A stretch of DNA of 64,000 nucleotides from Zantedeschia hybrid cultivar (GCA_030544215.1 JARZZO010000004.1:47357980-47421979); one strand, 5' to 3'. Positions 1-11,322 are shown, counted from the stretch's first letter. Translations and numbers: made by a program. Notes: a model not told the origin generated them from the letters alone.

Positions 1-821
1 TTGCCTTTAGGGCTGATATGTATTTTTTCATTTCTTCCCAATCTATGCCGCCCTGCTCGTTGAGATCATGAATGTAATCTCTAAATTGGAAGCAGGTGTC
101 AATAGTATGTCCAGGTTGCCTATGGAAGTAGCAATACCTAGACGTGTCGGCATTCTGAGGCCAAACTGCCTTTTCTCTTGGCAGGACTAAGGCATTAGCT
201 GCTATTAGGGCACTGAAAATGTTTGCCAAAGATTATGGGAGGACTGGGTACTCTGCCCTCTTTGGGCCTGGAGGTCTTCTCTGCTAGTTGTAGTCAGCAA
301 GAGGAGGGACATTATGATACGCCGGCGGTGCGCGCGGCTGATACTGCTGTTGTTGTGGCTGCTGGTACTGCAATTGCCGTTGCAGCTGCTGCTGTGGTTG
401 TTGCTGTTGTTATTGCTGGTTCGGCTGCTAGGGCCGCTGATATTGGGGCTGCTGATACTGAGGGTTCGGCTGCTGCCTGTACCCCTGCTGGTTCGGCTGC
501 GGTGGCCTCTGGTACTGCTGTTGACTCCTCACGAACTGAGGCGAGTTGTTGTTCATACTACTGACTTGCTCATGAGAGAGCGTGCCCTCAGTAGTTGGAC
601 TTGTGCTGGGAGCATTTGGCACTGTAGGCTTCCGGGGTGGAAGCCTGCTAGGTCTGTGAGGATCAAAGACGCTAGAAAACGTAGCGTCCTTGAAGGCGTT
701 CTGACAGTACCGTGCTCTTTCATAGAGCTCTGCCATGCTAGTCAGATTGTTCAGGGAGAGGACTAGTTTGAACTGGGGCGTGGCATTGGAAATCAGTATC
801 TTCACTTGCTCCGACTCGGAC
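1..821 (-). pseudogene. Second, duplicated gag segment of T0
   Basis: On the minus strand this encodes the middle part of a Tat-type gag again: a segment starting at the sequence ESEQVK, the ISNATPQFKLVL stretch, the glutamine/proline-rich linker and the start of the zinc-knuckle region (DWEEMKKYI at the window edge). It follows directly after a gag segment that already covers this part and extends further downstream. The element therefore repeats roughly 1.1 kb of gag in direct orientation. One uninterrupted stretch is 428-805; the linker is degenerate. Non-functional as it stands. Confidence 0.8.
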
Positions 822-3062
822 CGGGTTGTGGTCTAGGTATATGGAGGGTGCGGCGTAGTGGTTGTTCTGCGGTGCTCAGAGTGTGGCCTGTTGAATAAAT
901 AGAGGAAGAATTCTCTATCTACCACTGTTGTCCTCGATTAGCCTCAGACCGGCTATTTGTCAAAATGGGGGCAACTTGATTCTGATTTTGGTGCTCTGGG
1001 AGTGGGTTTTGCACTATACCCATGGTAGGCGGCGCCGCTGCCTGCGCCGGCGCTCTTGGTTGTTGTTGTTGTTGTGGTCTTCTCGCCTTCAAAGCGAATA
1101 TGTACTTCTTCATTTCTTCCCAATCAATGCCTCCCTGCTCGTTGAGATCATGAATATAATTTCGGAATTGGAAGCAGGTATCTATGGTGTGTCCAGGTTG
1201 TCGATGGAAATAACAATACCTGGAAGTGTCGGCATTTTGGGGCCAAACAATTTTTTCTCTTGGCAAAACCAAAGCATTGGTTGCCATTAAAGCACTGAAG
1301 ATGTCTGATAAGGACTCTGGAAGAACTGGATATTCTACCCTCTTTGGGCCTGGAGGTTTTCTCTGCTGGTTATAATCAGCAGGAGGAGGCGCATTGTGGT
1401 ATGTCGGCGGTGCGCGCGACTGGTACTGCTACTGTTGTGGGGGCTGATACTGTAGTTGCCGTTGTGGCTGCTGCTGTGTCTGCTGTTGTGTTTGTTGGTT
1501 TGACTGTTGAGGCCGCTAGTACTGAGGCTGCTGATACTATGGGTTCGGCTGCTACTGTCTGTAACCCTACTGGTTTGGCTACTGCGGCCGCTGGTACTGT
1601 GGTTGCTGATTCCTCACAAATTGGGGCTGGTTGTTGTTCATGCTACTGACCTGCTCATAGGAGAGCGTGCCCTCAGTGATTGGACCTGTGCTAGGAGAAT
1701 TTTGCACGGCAGGCTTCCGAGGTGGAGGCCTGCTAGGTCGGTGAGGATCAAAGACACTAGAGAACGTAGCATCTTTGAAAGTATTTTGGCAATACCGTGC
1801 TCTTTCTTAGAGCTCTGCCATGCTGGTCAAGTTGTTCAGGACGAGGACTAACTTAAACTGAGGCGTAGCATTGGAGATTAACATCTTTACTTGCTCTGAC
1901 TCAGACAAATGATCTTTCATTTTTTCTACCATGCCCCTCCATCTATCAGTAAAACTGACGAATTCCTCGTCGGGCTTCATCTTTTCTGCTATCAAATCAG
2001 TAATGGACATAGAGGGGGCAACTCTATCCTGGGATCGCTGAATGAATTTTCACGAGACGATACCGTAGTCTTCTACTTCCGATGGCTCTAAGGAAAAGAA
2101 CCATTCGAGGGCTGGTCCCTCTAAGGATTTCCTGAACAAAAATGCCAACGACCTCTTGTCGTTTTGCCAGAAAGATGACTCATACATAAACTCCTTCAAG
2201 TGAGTGAAGGGGTTACCAGTACTGTTGTATTTACGGTATATTGGCATCTCAGAGGGTGGCAGATGAAATACTGGTAGACTTGGCAGGTTAATTTCAGGTG
2301 CAGCTTTAACTCCCATCATCTTCTGAAGGTTGTTGAACTGTTCATCCATACGCTCCATCTTTGCAAGCAGAGCTTGTGTCGTTGGATCAATCTGGGGAGG
2401 AGGGGGAGGTGGAGGTACATGATAGGCCTGTTGCCTAGAGTATGTAGGGCATGGGGGACAATAGAGCTAAGGTCCGGCAGAGCTTCCGCCATGCCCGAGG
2501 GCATTTTGGTAAGTAGGCGTCAGCGGCCTGACCGGTTGCTTTGAAGAAGAAAGTTGTGGCCCAGCTGGCCGAGAGGTTGAGAGTTGATGGCCTTCCATGG
2601 CCTGGTGAATGAAGGAAGTATGATGAGGAGGTGGTTGAGGAATGACAGGGGGAGCCGCAGGGTTCGGCTCGGCAGACTGCATGGGCGTCTTCCCCTTCAA
2701 AATAGACTGGATTTCCTCGAACTATCGATGATCTAGATGGGAGGCAAGAACTCCTAAAGCGTTCACTGGATCCGAGGGATCAGAGGACGAGGGATCATTC
2801 GGGTTCATGCCCCCCTCGAAAATAGGATTAGAAATCGCATGCACGTGTGGAGGAAGATCAGAATATTGATCATGAGCATAAGAAAGAGGGGTTTGTTGGT
2901 TTCCCTCATATCGAACTGGACAAGAATGGGGATTACGGGGGGCATCAGCATCTCCTCCGCTTTCAAAGTGATAATCAGACTCAAGAGGGGCATTAGCATC
3001 TCTCTCGTAGTTGACTATGGCATCTGGAGCCATGTTCAAATCCCTACCTGATCAAAGTAGCA
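822..3062 (-). pseudogene. T0 gag (capsid/nucleocapsid polyprotein), decayed
   Basis: This minus-strand gag matches the gag of element B (18688 onward) from its N-terminus to just past the zinc knuckle. It has the retrotransposon gag core (motifs NPFTHLKEFMYESSFW, LEWFFSLEP, ISDL-like helix) and a knuckle of form C-x2-H-x4-H-x4-C (CYFHRQPGHTIDTC at about 1200-1240). The expected start codon near 3062 is followed within three codons by TGA where B has CGA. Further in-frame stops occur at 2722, 2467, 2050 and 1807, several at sites where B has CAG. It cannot encode a full Gag. The frame otherwise stays aligned, so decay is by point mutation plus the duplication at 821/822. Confidence 0.85.
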
Positions 3063-3557
3063 TGATATTAGATTTTTTCAAAGATTTGCAGACAAGTTGC
3101 ACAGAGATTAAGCAAACAAGTGGGATGTTTAACGTTATTTCAGGATTTCTTGTTGGGTTATTTGGATTCAATTAATCACAAATTCACTTAAGGGGCAGGA
3201 TCCTAGTTTCAGTTCAATTTCCATCGTTATACTTTATGGCTTTCTCTCACAACGTTATGAAAATCTAACCAAGACTTCGATTGGTACAACCAGCCCAATG
3301 AACAAGGAGGAATATTTTGATTTTGGGGACTTACGGAGGTCCTTAACGCCAACCACTCTAGTCTGATCGAGGGACCGACCCAATCAGAGATAGGTGAAGA
3401 CGTCAAGAAAGGTGTTCCTAAGAGAAAAGGGGAGTGTTAGCCCCAGTGCGTATGACCTGTGGCCTGGATGGCTTCTAATGCTTATTACGTAATGTGTAGT
3501 AGCAAGCAGATCAGAATTCCGAGAACTAAAGAAAAAAAATAAGAAACTGCCTGAAAC

Positions 3558-3696
3558 GCGTCGCTGTTGGTCGACGCTATTCAAACAGAACCTTATTTTT
3601 CTCATAGAATCTCAGGCAGCAGACAACAGAGAATTTTGCCTGAAAGGCGTCTAGGTTTCACGACGCGGTATGAAATGCGTCGCTGCTCTTGGACGT
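3558..3696. repeat. GCGTC-N10-GACGC dyad cluster, T0 leader (3 copies)
   Basis: Three copies of the dyad with left arms GAAACGCGTC, GAAAGGCGTC and GAAATGCGTC and matching right arms. Each has a 10-bp centre and the three centres are unrelated in sequence. Confidence 0.85.
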
Positions 3697-4067
3697 TTTT
3701 CAAGTCATAGAATCAACAATTAAGGAGGAATTTCTGGATCGATTCCTCCTCAAACAGACAAGATGAAAGCAGTAAATAATCGGCTCATGCGATTCTTTTT
3801 ATTTCAATTTTTTTTTAACAGGATGATTTATCATGTAAACAACAAAACATTCAATCAATCACACATGCTTCTTATCACAAAAACAACTCTTCGATCAATT
3901 AAATGGGGAGGGCAAGATCTTGCCGCAGGGGTGTGCACGTGGTGCACGTAGGAATAACAATTAAATTAAAAACTCACCGATCGGTGAGGGCGTGTCGAGA
4001 GACACATGTGGTGCACAGAGAGTGCTCGATTGATGAAAGCAAGAACAAAGATTAAAAGATGGCGAGA

Positions 4068-4089
4068 CCAAGTCCCACCGTGATCGCCA
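4068..4089 (-). promoter_or_regulatory. T0 primer-binding site (tRNA-Arg-like)
   Basis: The minus strand reads TGGCGATCACGGTGGGACTT, six bases from the LTR end. From memory it closely matches the complement of the 3' end of a plant tRNA-Arg, the primer reported for Ogre-type elements. B and C have the same site with one or no change. Confidence 0.7.
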
Positions 4090-4095
4090 AAAAGC

Positions 4096-5352
4096 TGTGA
4101 GTGCTCAAATTAGGTGTGTGATTATCATGAAAATTATGTTGTTTATGTGACAAATAACTAAAAGGTTTCAAAAGAAAAGATTGATCGCCTACCTGTTTTA
4201 GATGTGAGAGATGTTGAAGTCTTTGATTCTCCTCCTTCAGCCGGCTGAAGAAAGAGAGCCCTTTTGACTTTGTTCTTGCTTTGGCTGCTTATCAGACTTT
4301 GAGGATCATCCAGATTTCCTTGTCTTTGTTGTTGATTCTCTCCTCTTTATCTCCTTTTGTACCTTGCAAAAGACAAAGATAAAAGAAAATAATAAGAACT
4401 CAAGTAGAAGTAGTATCTATTCTAATGAAGATTCTGATCATGCGACTTAAACAAAGAACTCACTTGTTTGATGGTCTTTTAAACCCCTTTTAAAAACATG
4501 GATTGGAAAATAATGCTAGTGAGTGTGTGTTGCATAGAGTGATGTGATGAAATTGTGATGCCGATGTGATAGAAATATGAAGAATGCAGAAATCAATTAG
4601 GAACTAAGTTGGATGGCCCCTAGAAAGCCTTGGTCTTGAATGAATATTGAAAGGACGAAGAAGCGATGAAGAAAGGATGTAGCTTGCTTCAAGACTCATG
4701 GGAGTAGCAGCGCTTCGATCTTTCAGCGTCTGTACGTCGTCTTCTTCTTGGATCACTCAAAATTATCACTAATCTTTCAAGAATTATCACTAACCTTCAC
4801 TAACTTTTTAATGACCAAGAGGTTGGGTATTTATAGGCTTTACATCCGCAGTTACTTAAAAATTAATATGAAAGAATTTGAAGTTTATCCAACTAACAAA
4901 CAGATAAACACAGATTAATTTATTATTATCTGTAATTATCTAAAAAGCGTCACCCATGGGAGACGTCTTTTAGCTAATTAAGATAAGGATAAACATCCGG
5001 AAAAAGAAACAAACAGCTTAGGAGACCTAAATGGCGTCGTGCCCTGAAGACGTCTTTTAGCTAATTAATCAATTAATTAAAATTCAAACTTAAAAATCAA
5101 AATAGGAATAAAGTATAAATGGCGTCTACACACGTCGACGTCTTTTAAACTTTTTCATATTTGATTAAAATTTGAGTTAAAATCAATTTAATTAATTAAC
5201 TTAAATTATGTCTGTCTGACCCGATACTATTTAGATAATTAATCCGAAAAGATTAATAAAAATTAACTAATGATTAAATATCAGACCATTCTGAGGCATT
5301 GTTATATGATATGAAATTTACTCAAAATAATGTCAAAATTATCGTGTCTACA
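4096..5352 (-). repeat. T0 5' LTR
   Basis: A 1257-bp LTR, with TG on the plus strand at 4096 and CA at 5351-5352. It aligns along its length with the 1315-1325-bp LTRs of B and C. It contains a TATA-like box for minus-strand transcription near 4828-4835 and three GCGTC-N10-GACGT dyads at 4947, 5034 and 5122. It is more diverged from the B and C LTRs than those are from each other. Confidence 0.85.
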
Positions 5353-5773
5353 GTGATGTGATGAAATTGTGATAAAAATATGAAAAAGATGCAGAAATCA
5401 ATTAAGAATTAAATTGGATAGCCCCTGGAAAGCCTTGGTCTTGAATGGATCTTGAAATGATGAAGAAGCGATGAAGAAATGATGCAGACTCCTGGAAGTA
5501 GCAACGCTTCGATCCTTCAGCGTTTGGACGTCGTCGCCAAGATTCTTTACTCAATTTTCACTCAATTATCACTATCATCACTAACTTTTTAATGACCAAG
5601 GGGTTATGTATTTATAGGCTTTACATCCGCGGTTATTAAAGATTAACATGAAAGAATTTGAAGTTTATCCAACTAACAAACAGATAAACACAGATTAATT
5701 CATCATTATATGTAATTATCTAAAACGCGTCGCCCATGGGAGATGTCTTTTAGACTAACTAAGATAAGGATAT
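5353..5773 (-). repeat. Truncated Ogre-type LTR, left piece
   Basis: Homologous to T0 LTR positions from about 4540 onward, so about 445 bp of one end is missing. It stops at 5773, where element A begins, and resumes at 58025-58391. It looks like the remains of an older LTR that received T0 on its left and A in its middle. It carries one dyad (5727). Confidence 0.8.
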
Positions 5774-6582
5774 TGATGAGGCAGAATCCGCTTCGGCCCA
5801 TTAAAACAAGCCCAGCACTGAGATCAGCCCAACAATAGTAGGCTTCGGCCCATCAGCGGCCCAGCAGCCTTCGGCCCAGTAGGCTTCGGCCCATCAGCGG
5901 CCCAGCAGCCTTCGGCCCAACAGGCTTCGGCCCATCAGCGGCCCAACCCCCTTCGGCCCAGTAGCCGTATCCGGCCCACTCCGGTGGAGGACTAGGCACT
6001 ATGGCGGTTTACCAGTAAGCCCGGAACATAGTCCTATATCGGCTATCACCGTTAACCATCCTCTATCCTCTGCTATAAATACACCGCTATTTATTGCCAA
6101 AGGGATGGACTCCTATGCCTTCGAGACCCTAAAGGACTATAGTCCAAAAAGCATTAAAGCTACTCTTTGTCTTCTGAATCGAATCTTCTTCAGAAGCTAA
6201 CTTAACCGTCGGAGGGGGTTCCTAAGGGCTGAAGCCCGGGACTCCTGCTGACCGGTTTCTTCTTCTTCCCCTCCTGCAGGATCTCGGTTCGAATCATCGC
6301 TGACCTCCCCGAGTCGGTCTTGGCCGCCGACCTCGGATTTCTCTCCCAGGTCTCGACGCCGTGCGCCGGCTGCGTCCCCGACCGAAGGAGTCTCGGCCCC
6401 GCCTTTTGAAGGCAAGCTAGTCTCCGACCGAGCCATCCTCAGCCTCGGACTTTCGGCTTCGCCTCTGCCTCCTTCGCCTTCCGGATCCCCGTCGGGCCGC
6501 TTGCACCGATCCGACCCAGCTCCGGATCCATAACTTCGGATTCCAGCTTCGGAATCCGGTCGTGATAGCTTCGGTTACATCA
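5774..6582 (+). repeat. Element A 5' LTR
   Basis: An 809-bp LTR beginning TGATGAGGCAG and ending TTACATCA. The first part carries short tandem repeats built on CAGCAGCCTTCGGCCCA (about 5798-5970). A TATA box (TATAAATA, 6074-6081) lies mid-LTR. A 79-aa minus-strand ORF inside it is judged spurious. Confidence 0.88.
6074..6081 (+). promoter_or_regulatory. TATA box of element A 5' LTR
   Basis: CTATAAATACACC is an expected plant TATA context. The 3' LTR has the same sequence at the matching place. Confidence 0.6.
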
Positions 6583-6584
6583 CG

Positions 6585-6600
6585 TGGCGCCGTCTGTGGG
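6585..6600 (+). promoter_or_regulatory. Element A primer-binding site
   Basis: TGGCGCCGTCTGTGGG starts two bases after the LTR. The same string follows the 5' LTR in many plant Tat-lineage elements (from memory). The exact primer tRNA is not assigned here. Confidence 0.7.
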
Positions 6601-6617
6601 AAACCAACAAACAAGTC

Positions 6618-7900
6618 ATGTCTCAAAGACCTGTTACCCGACGATCCAGACAAAGCGAAGCAGAGGTACGGGACGCCTCGGCGCAGATGCTGCCTTCCGA
6701 AGGCGCCCCTTTTGCCCCGCCGAGCATGCCTCTGCCAGTCATACCGGAGTCCGCTGCGGAAGACCGAGTGGGGGTGCTCCAATAGCAAATGGCGACGCTA
6801 GCAGCTGCCGTCACCTCCCTAGTGCCGCTTCAAGAGATGGTATCCGCCATCGCCCAGCGCGTAGGACTGATGGGACAGCTTCCTCAGTAGGCGCCACTCC
6901 CCCCACTCTACCCAGTACAAGATGCCCGGTTCCGGCCGACGACTACACCGGTTTCTCCCAACGAAACCGCTGCGACGCGCAGCGAGCCCTCGGCATTACC
7001 TGCCCGAGCTCGCTCAGATCGACTGACGGAGCAGGACTATGCTTCGTCGGAATTCCGCTCGGCACGGACCGGAGGACAATCGGTCACTACTTCGACCGCC
7101 TCGGACTTGGACCGGCGGCTGACGGCAATGCGCAAGGAAATGCAGCAGATGGTGTCCCGGCCATACGGGGCACCTCTTGCCAGCAACATCTTGGAGCAGA
7201 CCCCGTTCACAGCGGAGCTCCTGGCTACCGAGGTGCCTCCCAATTTCAAGCTGCCGAAGGGCCCTCTCTACGACGGAATGACAGATCCGGTCTGTCATTT
7301 CCAGAGATTCAACGCGTACCTCTTGGTCCGAGGGGTCGCCGAGGCAGTCCGCTGCCGACTTTTCCCCCTCACCCTTGAGAAAACCGCCCTCACCTGGTTC
7401 AAGACGCTGGCCCCCAACTCCATCCACTCCCTAGTCCAGTTGGGCCAGTTGTTTATCGACCAGTTTTATGATGCCACCCGGCAGTGCAAAACCTCCGCCA
7501 GCCTATTAGCCATCCGGCAGGGCCCCACCGAAACTCTCCAGGAATACTTCACCAAGTTCCGAACCGAGGCCGCCCAAATCCCGAACCTCGACAGCTCGAT
7601 CGCGGTCTCGGCTGTGATCAGCGGGTGTCGGGACGAAGGGCTCCTCGGCTCCATTGGGAAACGCCATCCCCCTACCTTCCAGGACCTCGTGGCCCGGGCC
7701 CATAAATACATCAACCGGGAGGCCCTGATGATGTCCAGAGGTAAAGGCGTGGCCGAAACAGCCTTGGCGCCTGCCCCCCAGGTGGTCCGACCTCGGCCTG
7801 AAGATCAAGAGCCCTCCCGAAAGCGTTATCGCCGGGAGGACTGGGACAGAGAGAGGCGAAGGGACCCGCAACTGCGGTACCTACCCTTACCTGTTCCCCC
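6618..7900 (+). pseudogene. Element A gag, broken by two TAG stops
   Basis: The gag frame opens at ATG 6618, 18 bases past the PBS, and runs to about 7900. Two in-frame TAG codons (6783-6785 and 6888-6890) interrupt the N-terminal part, each next to CAA or CAG codons, as expected from C-to-T change. The uninterrupted part from 7107 holds the retrotransposon gag core: LYDGMTDPVCHFQRF, LEKTALTWFKTL, QLFIDQFY, ETLQEYFTKFRTE, followed by a basic RKRYRREDWDRERRRD tail. No zinc knuckle is seen, because the frame runs into integrase sequence near 7880-7905. A 264-aa ORF in another frame (6584-7378) is a shadow. Confidence 0.85.
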
Positions 7901-8562
7901 TTCCCGAATACTTAAGGGAGGCGAAGCACATTCGGCAACGCTCATCCCATTTCCTCCTGGACGGGATGTTATACAAGAAGTCCTTCGGCTGACCGCTGCT
8001 GCGATGCCTCGGCCCGGCTGAAGCCAACTACGCCACGAGAGAAGTACATGAAGGGGTATGCGGAGCGCATGCGGGAGGAAGGGCCCTGGCTCACAAGCTT
8101 CTAAGGCAAGGCTACTGGTGGCCGACACTCCGAGAGGACGCTTTAGCCCTCGTACGGCGCTGTGATCAGTGCCATAGGTTCAGCTCCCTCATCCACCAGG
8201 CAGCCACCCTTCTGACCCCCTTATCTGATCCCTGGCCTTTTGCTCAAATGGGGAATCGACCTCCTGGGGCCTTTTCCCATCACCACCGGCCAAAGAAAAT
8301 TCCTCATCGTGGCGGTAGATTATTTTACTAAGTGGGTAGAAGCCGAACCCCTCGCATCAATAACCGATAGCAATGCTTGGAACTTCGTATGGAAGTCCAT
8401 CATCTGCCGGTTCGGCATCCCCCGGGCCATCATTTCGGACAACGGCAAGCAGTTCGATAGCCGTCGGTTCAGCGACAACTGCGCCAGCTTCGGCATACTC
8501 CACAAATTCACTTCGGTAGCCCATCCTCGAGCAAACGGCCAGGTCGAAGTCACCAACCGAAG
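7901..8562 (+). pseudogene. Element A integrase, N-terminal piece
   Basis: Frame +1 from about 7906 reads the end of RNase H/integrase linker and the HHCC zinc domain (VHEGVCGAHAGGRALAHKLL, then CDQCH). It has a TGA at 7990-7992 and a one-base insertion in an A run at about 8246-8248 that shifts the frame. From 8240 the DDE core is readable: first Asp in GIDLLGPFP, second in ISDNGKQF, Glu in GQVEVTN. The coding text stops at 8562, where element E is inserted. It resumes in frame at 34277 and then 54275, so both insertions hit an already gag-int-fused copy. Confidence 0.88.
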
Positions 8563-11322
8563 TGTAACGACCCGCCATCCTATGACCGGAGACCCGGTCA
8601 CTAAATGGATGTCGGCCCATTAACTTCGGGTTCACACCCGGATCTCACACAACACATCTGGAGGAGTAAGTGCTAAACAAGGCTAAATATGACAATCACA
8701 CGGACTACAAAGGTATAACAAGTGCGCAGCAAGGAAAGTAATAATGTCCGTATACAGTCCAACAATAATTACATGTCCAACAATTAAATAAGTACAGGCA
8801 GAAGGAAAGTACAACAACATCGGGGCATACCCCGGAACTAAGACAGCTGCTGGTCCGCACACCAAGAAGACACCACGCTTCCGCTCGCCACGAGGTCCAC
8901 ACCTGAAACCGCAGGGAGTGAGCCACACCAGAAATGGGCTCAGTAGGGATCATCCGATCCCCCGCCTCCCACTCACACACCCACAAGTGCAACAACAGGA
9001 ATATATGGCAATTAAGTAAAGCAGTAAACATAGCACTCAACCTGATAGGAACCGTACGATAAGCAGTGTAACAAGAACAGTACCAAGTAACCCGAAGAAC
9101 CCAACACAAAGTCACGTCTCACAGTCAAAGTCCACGAAGCGACTGAACCACACTGTCGACCGAAGTCAAACGTCGCCTCCCAACACTACCACCACTGCTC
9201 ACGCCTGTCCACCCCTACAGTGTTCCGGGGCACTGTAGGGTGAGGCAGTGAGCCAAACTAGGACTAGCTGGACACAGTGTACCGCCACTGCCAGCTACGT
9301 GTGCACACAAGCAGTCTAGACTACTGTCCTACCGTCCGGATTGCCTCCACGCTAGGCCTCAGCGCTTTAGGAGGGCCCTGGGGATCGGCGAACCCCCGTC
9401 AAGCCGAAGCTACAGGAACTACCCACAAGCCCAACTCTCCCGGGCTGCGTCAGGCCAAAGGGCTAAGGGTACCACTCGTAACCTTGATCAAAGGTCACAT
9501 CAGGCCCGATGGCTAAAGGGTAAACCAACTCCCACCAGTAACACCACCAGCTCCACAGCAAGAAACACGCCAGAAGCTGTCACGACAACCAAAGGAAACC
9601 CCGACCCGCTGAGACCAAACAGCAACCCCTCGGATAGCACACCAGCTACTCCGGCCTGACGGGCTCAAGGTGGTTCTGCTTCCCTCAGCCAAAGGTAAAA
9701 CACAACAAGCACCCCTCCTTACAGACACCATGGCCCTTCTCCCATCAGCCCATGGTGACAAACGGAAACCACAGTCATTCCGAATCCATATTCGTACAAG
9801 CACACACACACAACATGATTCCATTCGTACAGTAAACCTCCGTCTCAGCGTACAGTTGAAGCACACACACATAGATGATGAAATCTCATTCATGCAGAAG
9901 TCCTCAGTCTCAGTATACAACTCAAGGCATGCATCTGAACCATCCCCCCGTGAAATATACATGAAATAACAGGATTTAAGCATTTCTGTCTTGAATCGCG
10001 TCGACCAAGGTCGACGCCATTCAAGACCCTCATACAAGTTTATTAAAAGCTAGATTATCCTTTAAAACGCGTCCACCAGTGAAGTCGCCGTTTAAAACGC
10101 GTCAGGGTCGCCAGACGCCATTCAACCCAGAAATCCAAATTGCAGAACCCTTAAACGGGGGCATTTCCTGCCTAAATGGCGTCATGATGGCCCGACGTCC
10201 TTCTGAAAGGCGTCGTCCATCCATGACGTCATTTAGCGCCAGAACCCCTAATTTAGGAAACCTCGAACAGGGAGGTTTCTGCCCTAAAACGCGTCGTACT
10301 GACCCGACGTCTTTCGGAAAGGCGTCGACCAGGCACGACGCCATTTAGCGCCAGAAACCAGGTTTCCTGATTCGAACCGAGGGTCTCACCCTTAACCCCA
10401 AACGCCCCGAAAAAGCCCCAAAACAGAAGGGGGAAGGAAGAGGAAGTCAACCACCACAAGCATGCTACAAAACCACGTTCACGAGCACGGCCATACCCAC
10501 AAGAACACCCCCTAAACATGCTCATTCTAACCCAAATCATAACATGCCATGCCAAGGAAAACACGAGCACACATTTACAGTCCATGCAAGGTTCGTCCCC
10601 CTACCGGTTCTTGAACTCCGCCAAGCTCCGTGCCGCCGTCCCGCCGCACCGCACACCGCCGCCGGTACCCTCGAGGACGCCGCCACTCCGCCGGGATGTC
10701 GGCCGCTGTCCGGAGAGTGGAACAGCGCGAAGGAAGTGGTGGAGGTAGAGGTGAGAGGTAAGGTGGTGTTGGAGTGGTGGAAGAGGAAGAAGAGGAAGGG
10801 AAGGGGAAGAAGAGCGTCGGAGAGGGCGAGGAGAGAGAGAGTGAAGGCGAGAATGAGGGAAAGAAGGGGAGGCTCGCGGGGTCAATCCGAATCCAGCTAA
10901 AATGCGTCGATCGAGGCAGACGCCATTCAGTCTGACAGGACAGCCGTACTGACAGCGCTCTGAAACGCGTCGCTCGCCGTGGACGCCGTTCAGACGATGT
11001 GACAGGCCGTACTGACAACGCTCTGGCGCCGTGCCCTGACATCGCAGATGTCGCAGTCTGAATCGCGTCGACCAATCTGGACGCCGTTCAGACGAAGTGA
11101 CAGGGGCCGTACTCTCGCGGCCCGAAAACCGCCCACGTGGCGCACACGTGGCACAACAAGCAGCAGACCTAAATGGCGTCCACACACCCTGACGCCTTTT
11201 GAAAGGCGTCGAGCAGCGCTGACGCCATTCAGTCAGAAATCTCAAGACCCCTCCAGGGTCCAAACCAGGGGATCCGGCCCGAACCCGACCCGAATACAGA
11301 ACCCGAAACTTCAGTCCTTACA
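8563..11322 (-). repeat. Element E LTR 1 (3' LTR side)
   Basis: 2760 bp, GC-rich in its right half. It contains twelve GCGTC-N10-GACGC-type dyads between 9998 and 11225, some in pairs 30-31 bp apart, plus an AG-rich stretch near 10740-10860. ORFs of 136 and 220 aa recur in all three LTRs only because the LTRs are near-identical; they match no family I recognise. Confidence 0.9.
9998..11225. repeat. Dyad cluster of LTR E1 (12 copies)
   Basis: GCGTC (left arm) starts at 9998, 10069, 10099, 10179, 10210, 10291, 10322, 10904, 10967, 11065, 11176 and 11206. Every centre is 10 bp. Pairs 10069/10099 and 11176/11206 are 30 bp apart; 10179/10210 and 10291/10322 are 31 bp apart. One right arm is degenerate (GTCGC at 10084). 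Confidence 0.9.

Larger units (their letters stand above)
3063..4095 (-). other. T0 untranslated leader between LTR and gag
   Basis: No credible coding sequence. The stretch aligns with the leaders of B (17653-18687) and C (51912-52944). It holds three GCGTC-N10-GACGC dyads at 3558-3577, 3647-3666 and 3677-3696, the last two 30 bp apart. The short ORFs here are not conserved between the copies. Confidence 0.7.
1..5352 (-). mobile_element. T0: Ogre/Tat-lineage Ty3/gypsy retrotransposon, 5' part only
   Basis: Reading on the minus strand, the order is a 5' LTR (4096-5352), a primer-binding site, a leader of about 1 kb and a decayed gag that leaves the window on the left. LTR ends (TGTA...CTACA type on this strand), leader and gag all align with elements B and C in this window, so it belongs to the same Ogre/Tat-like family, but it is more diverged. 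Protease, RT and integrase would lie beyond position 1. The right end abuts a partial LTR of the same family at 5353, so T0 probably inserted into an older related LTR. The second target duplication lies outside the window and cannot be checked. Confidence 0.85.

Noticed and set aside
6584..7378. 264-aa ORF in element A
   Set aside because: Lies in a different frame over the gag of A. The gag frame has the recognisable capsid core.
8683..9115. Recurring 81-aa and 136-aa ORFs in the E LTRs (also at 13016-13448 and 31632-32064)
   Set aside because: Conserved only because the three LTRs are near-identical. Composition is Cys/Trp-rich with no family resemblance, and they overlap each other in different frames.
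9998..10341. Dyads as miRNA or RNA hairpin precursors
   Set aside because: The stem is only 5 bp of strict pairing, and the arms often mismatch at the next two positions, so strong RNA hairpins are unlikely. Not fully excluded.
9998..11225. CRISPR-like array reading of the dyads
   Set aside because: Spacing between dyads is irregular, centres are only 10 bp, and the DNA is clearly a plant retrotransposon.
10601..11263. 220-aa minus-strand ORF in each E LTR
   Set aside because: It runs across AG/CT-rich sequence and several dyads. The repeated Arg/Leu/Ser text is a by-product of the repeats.
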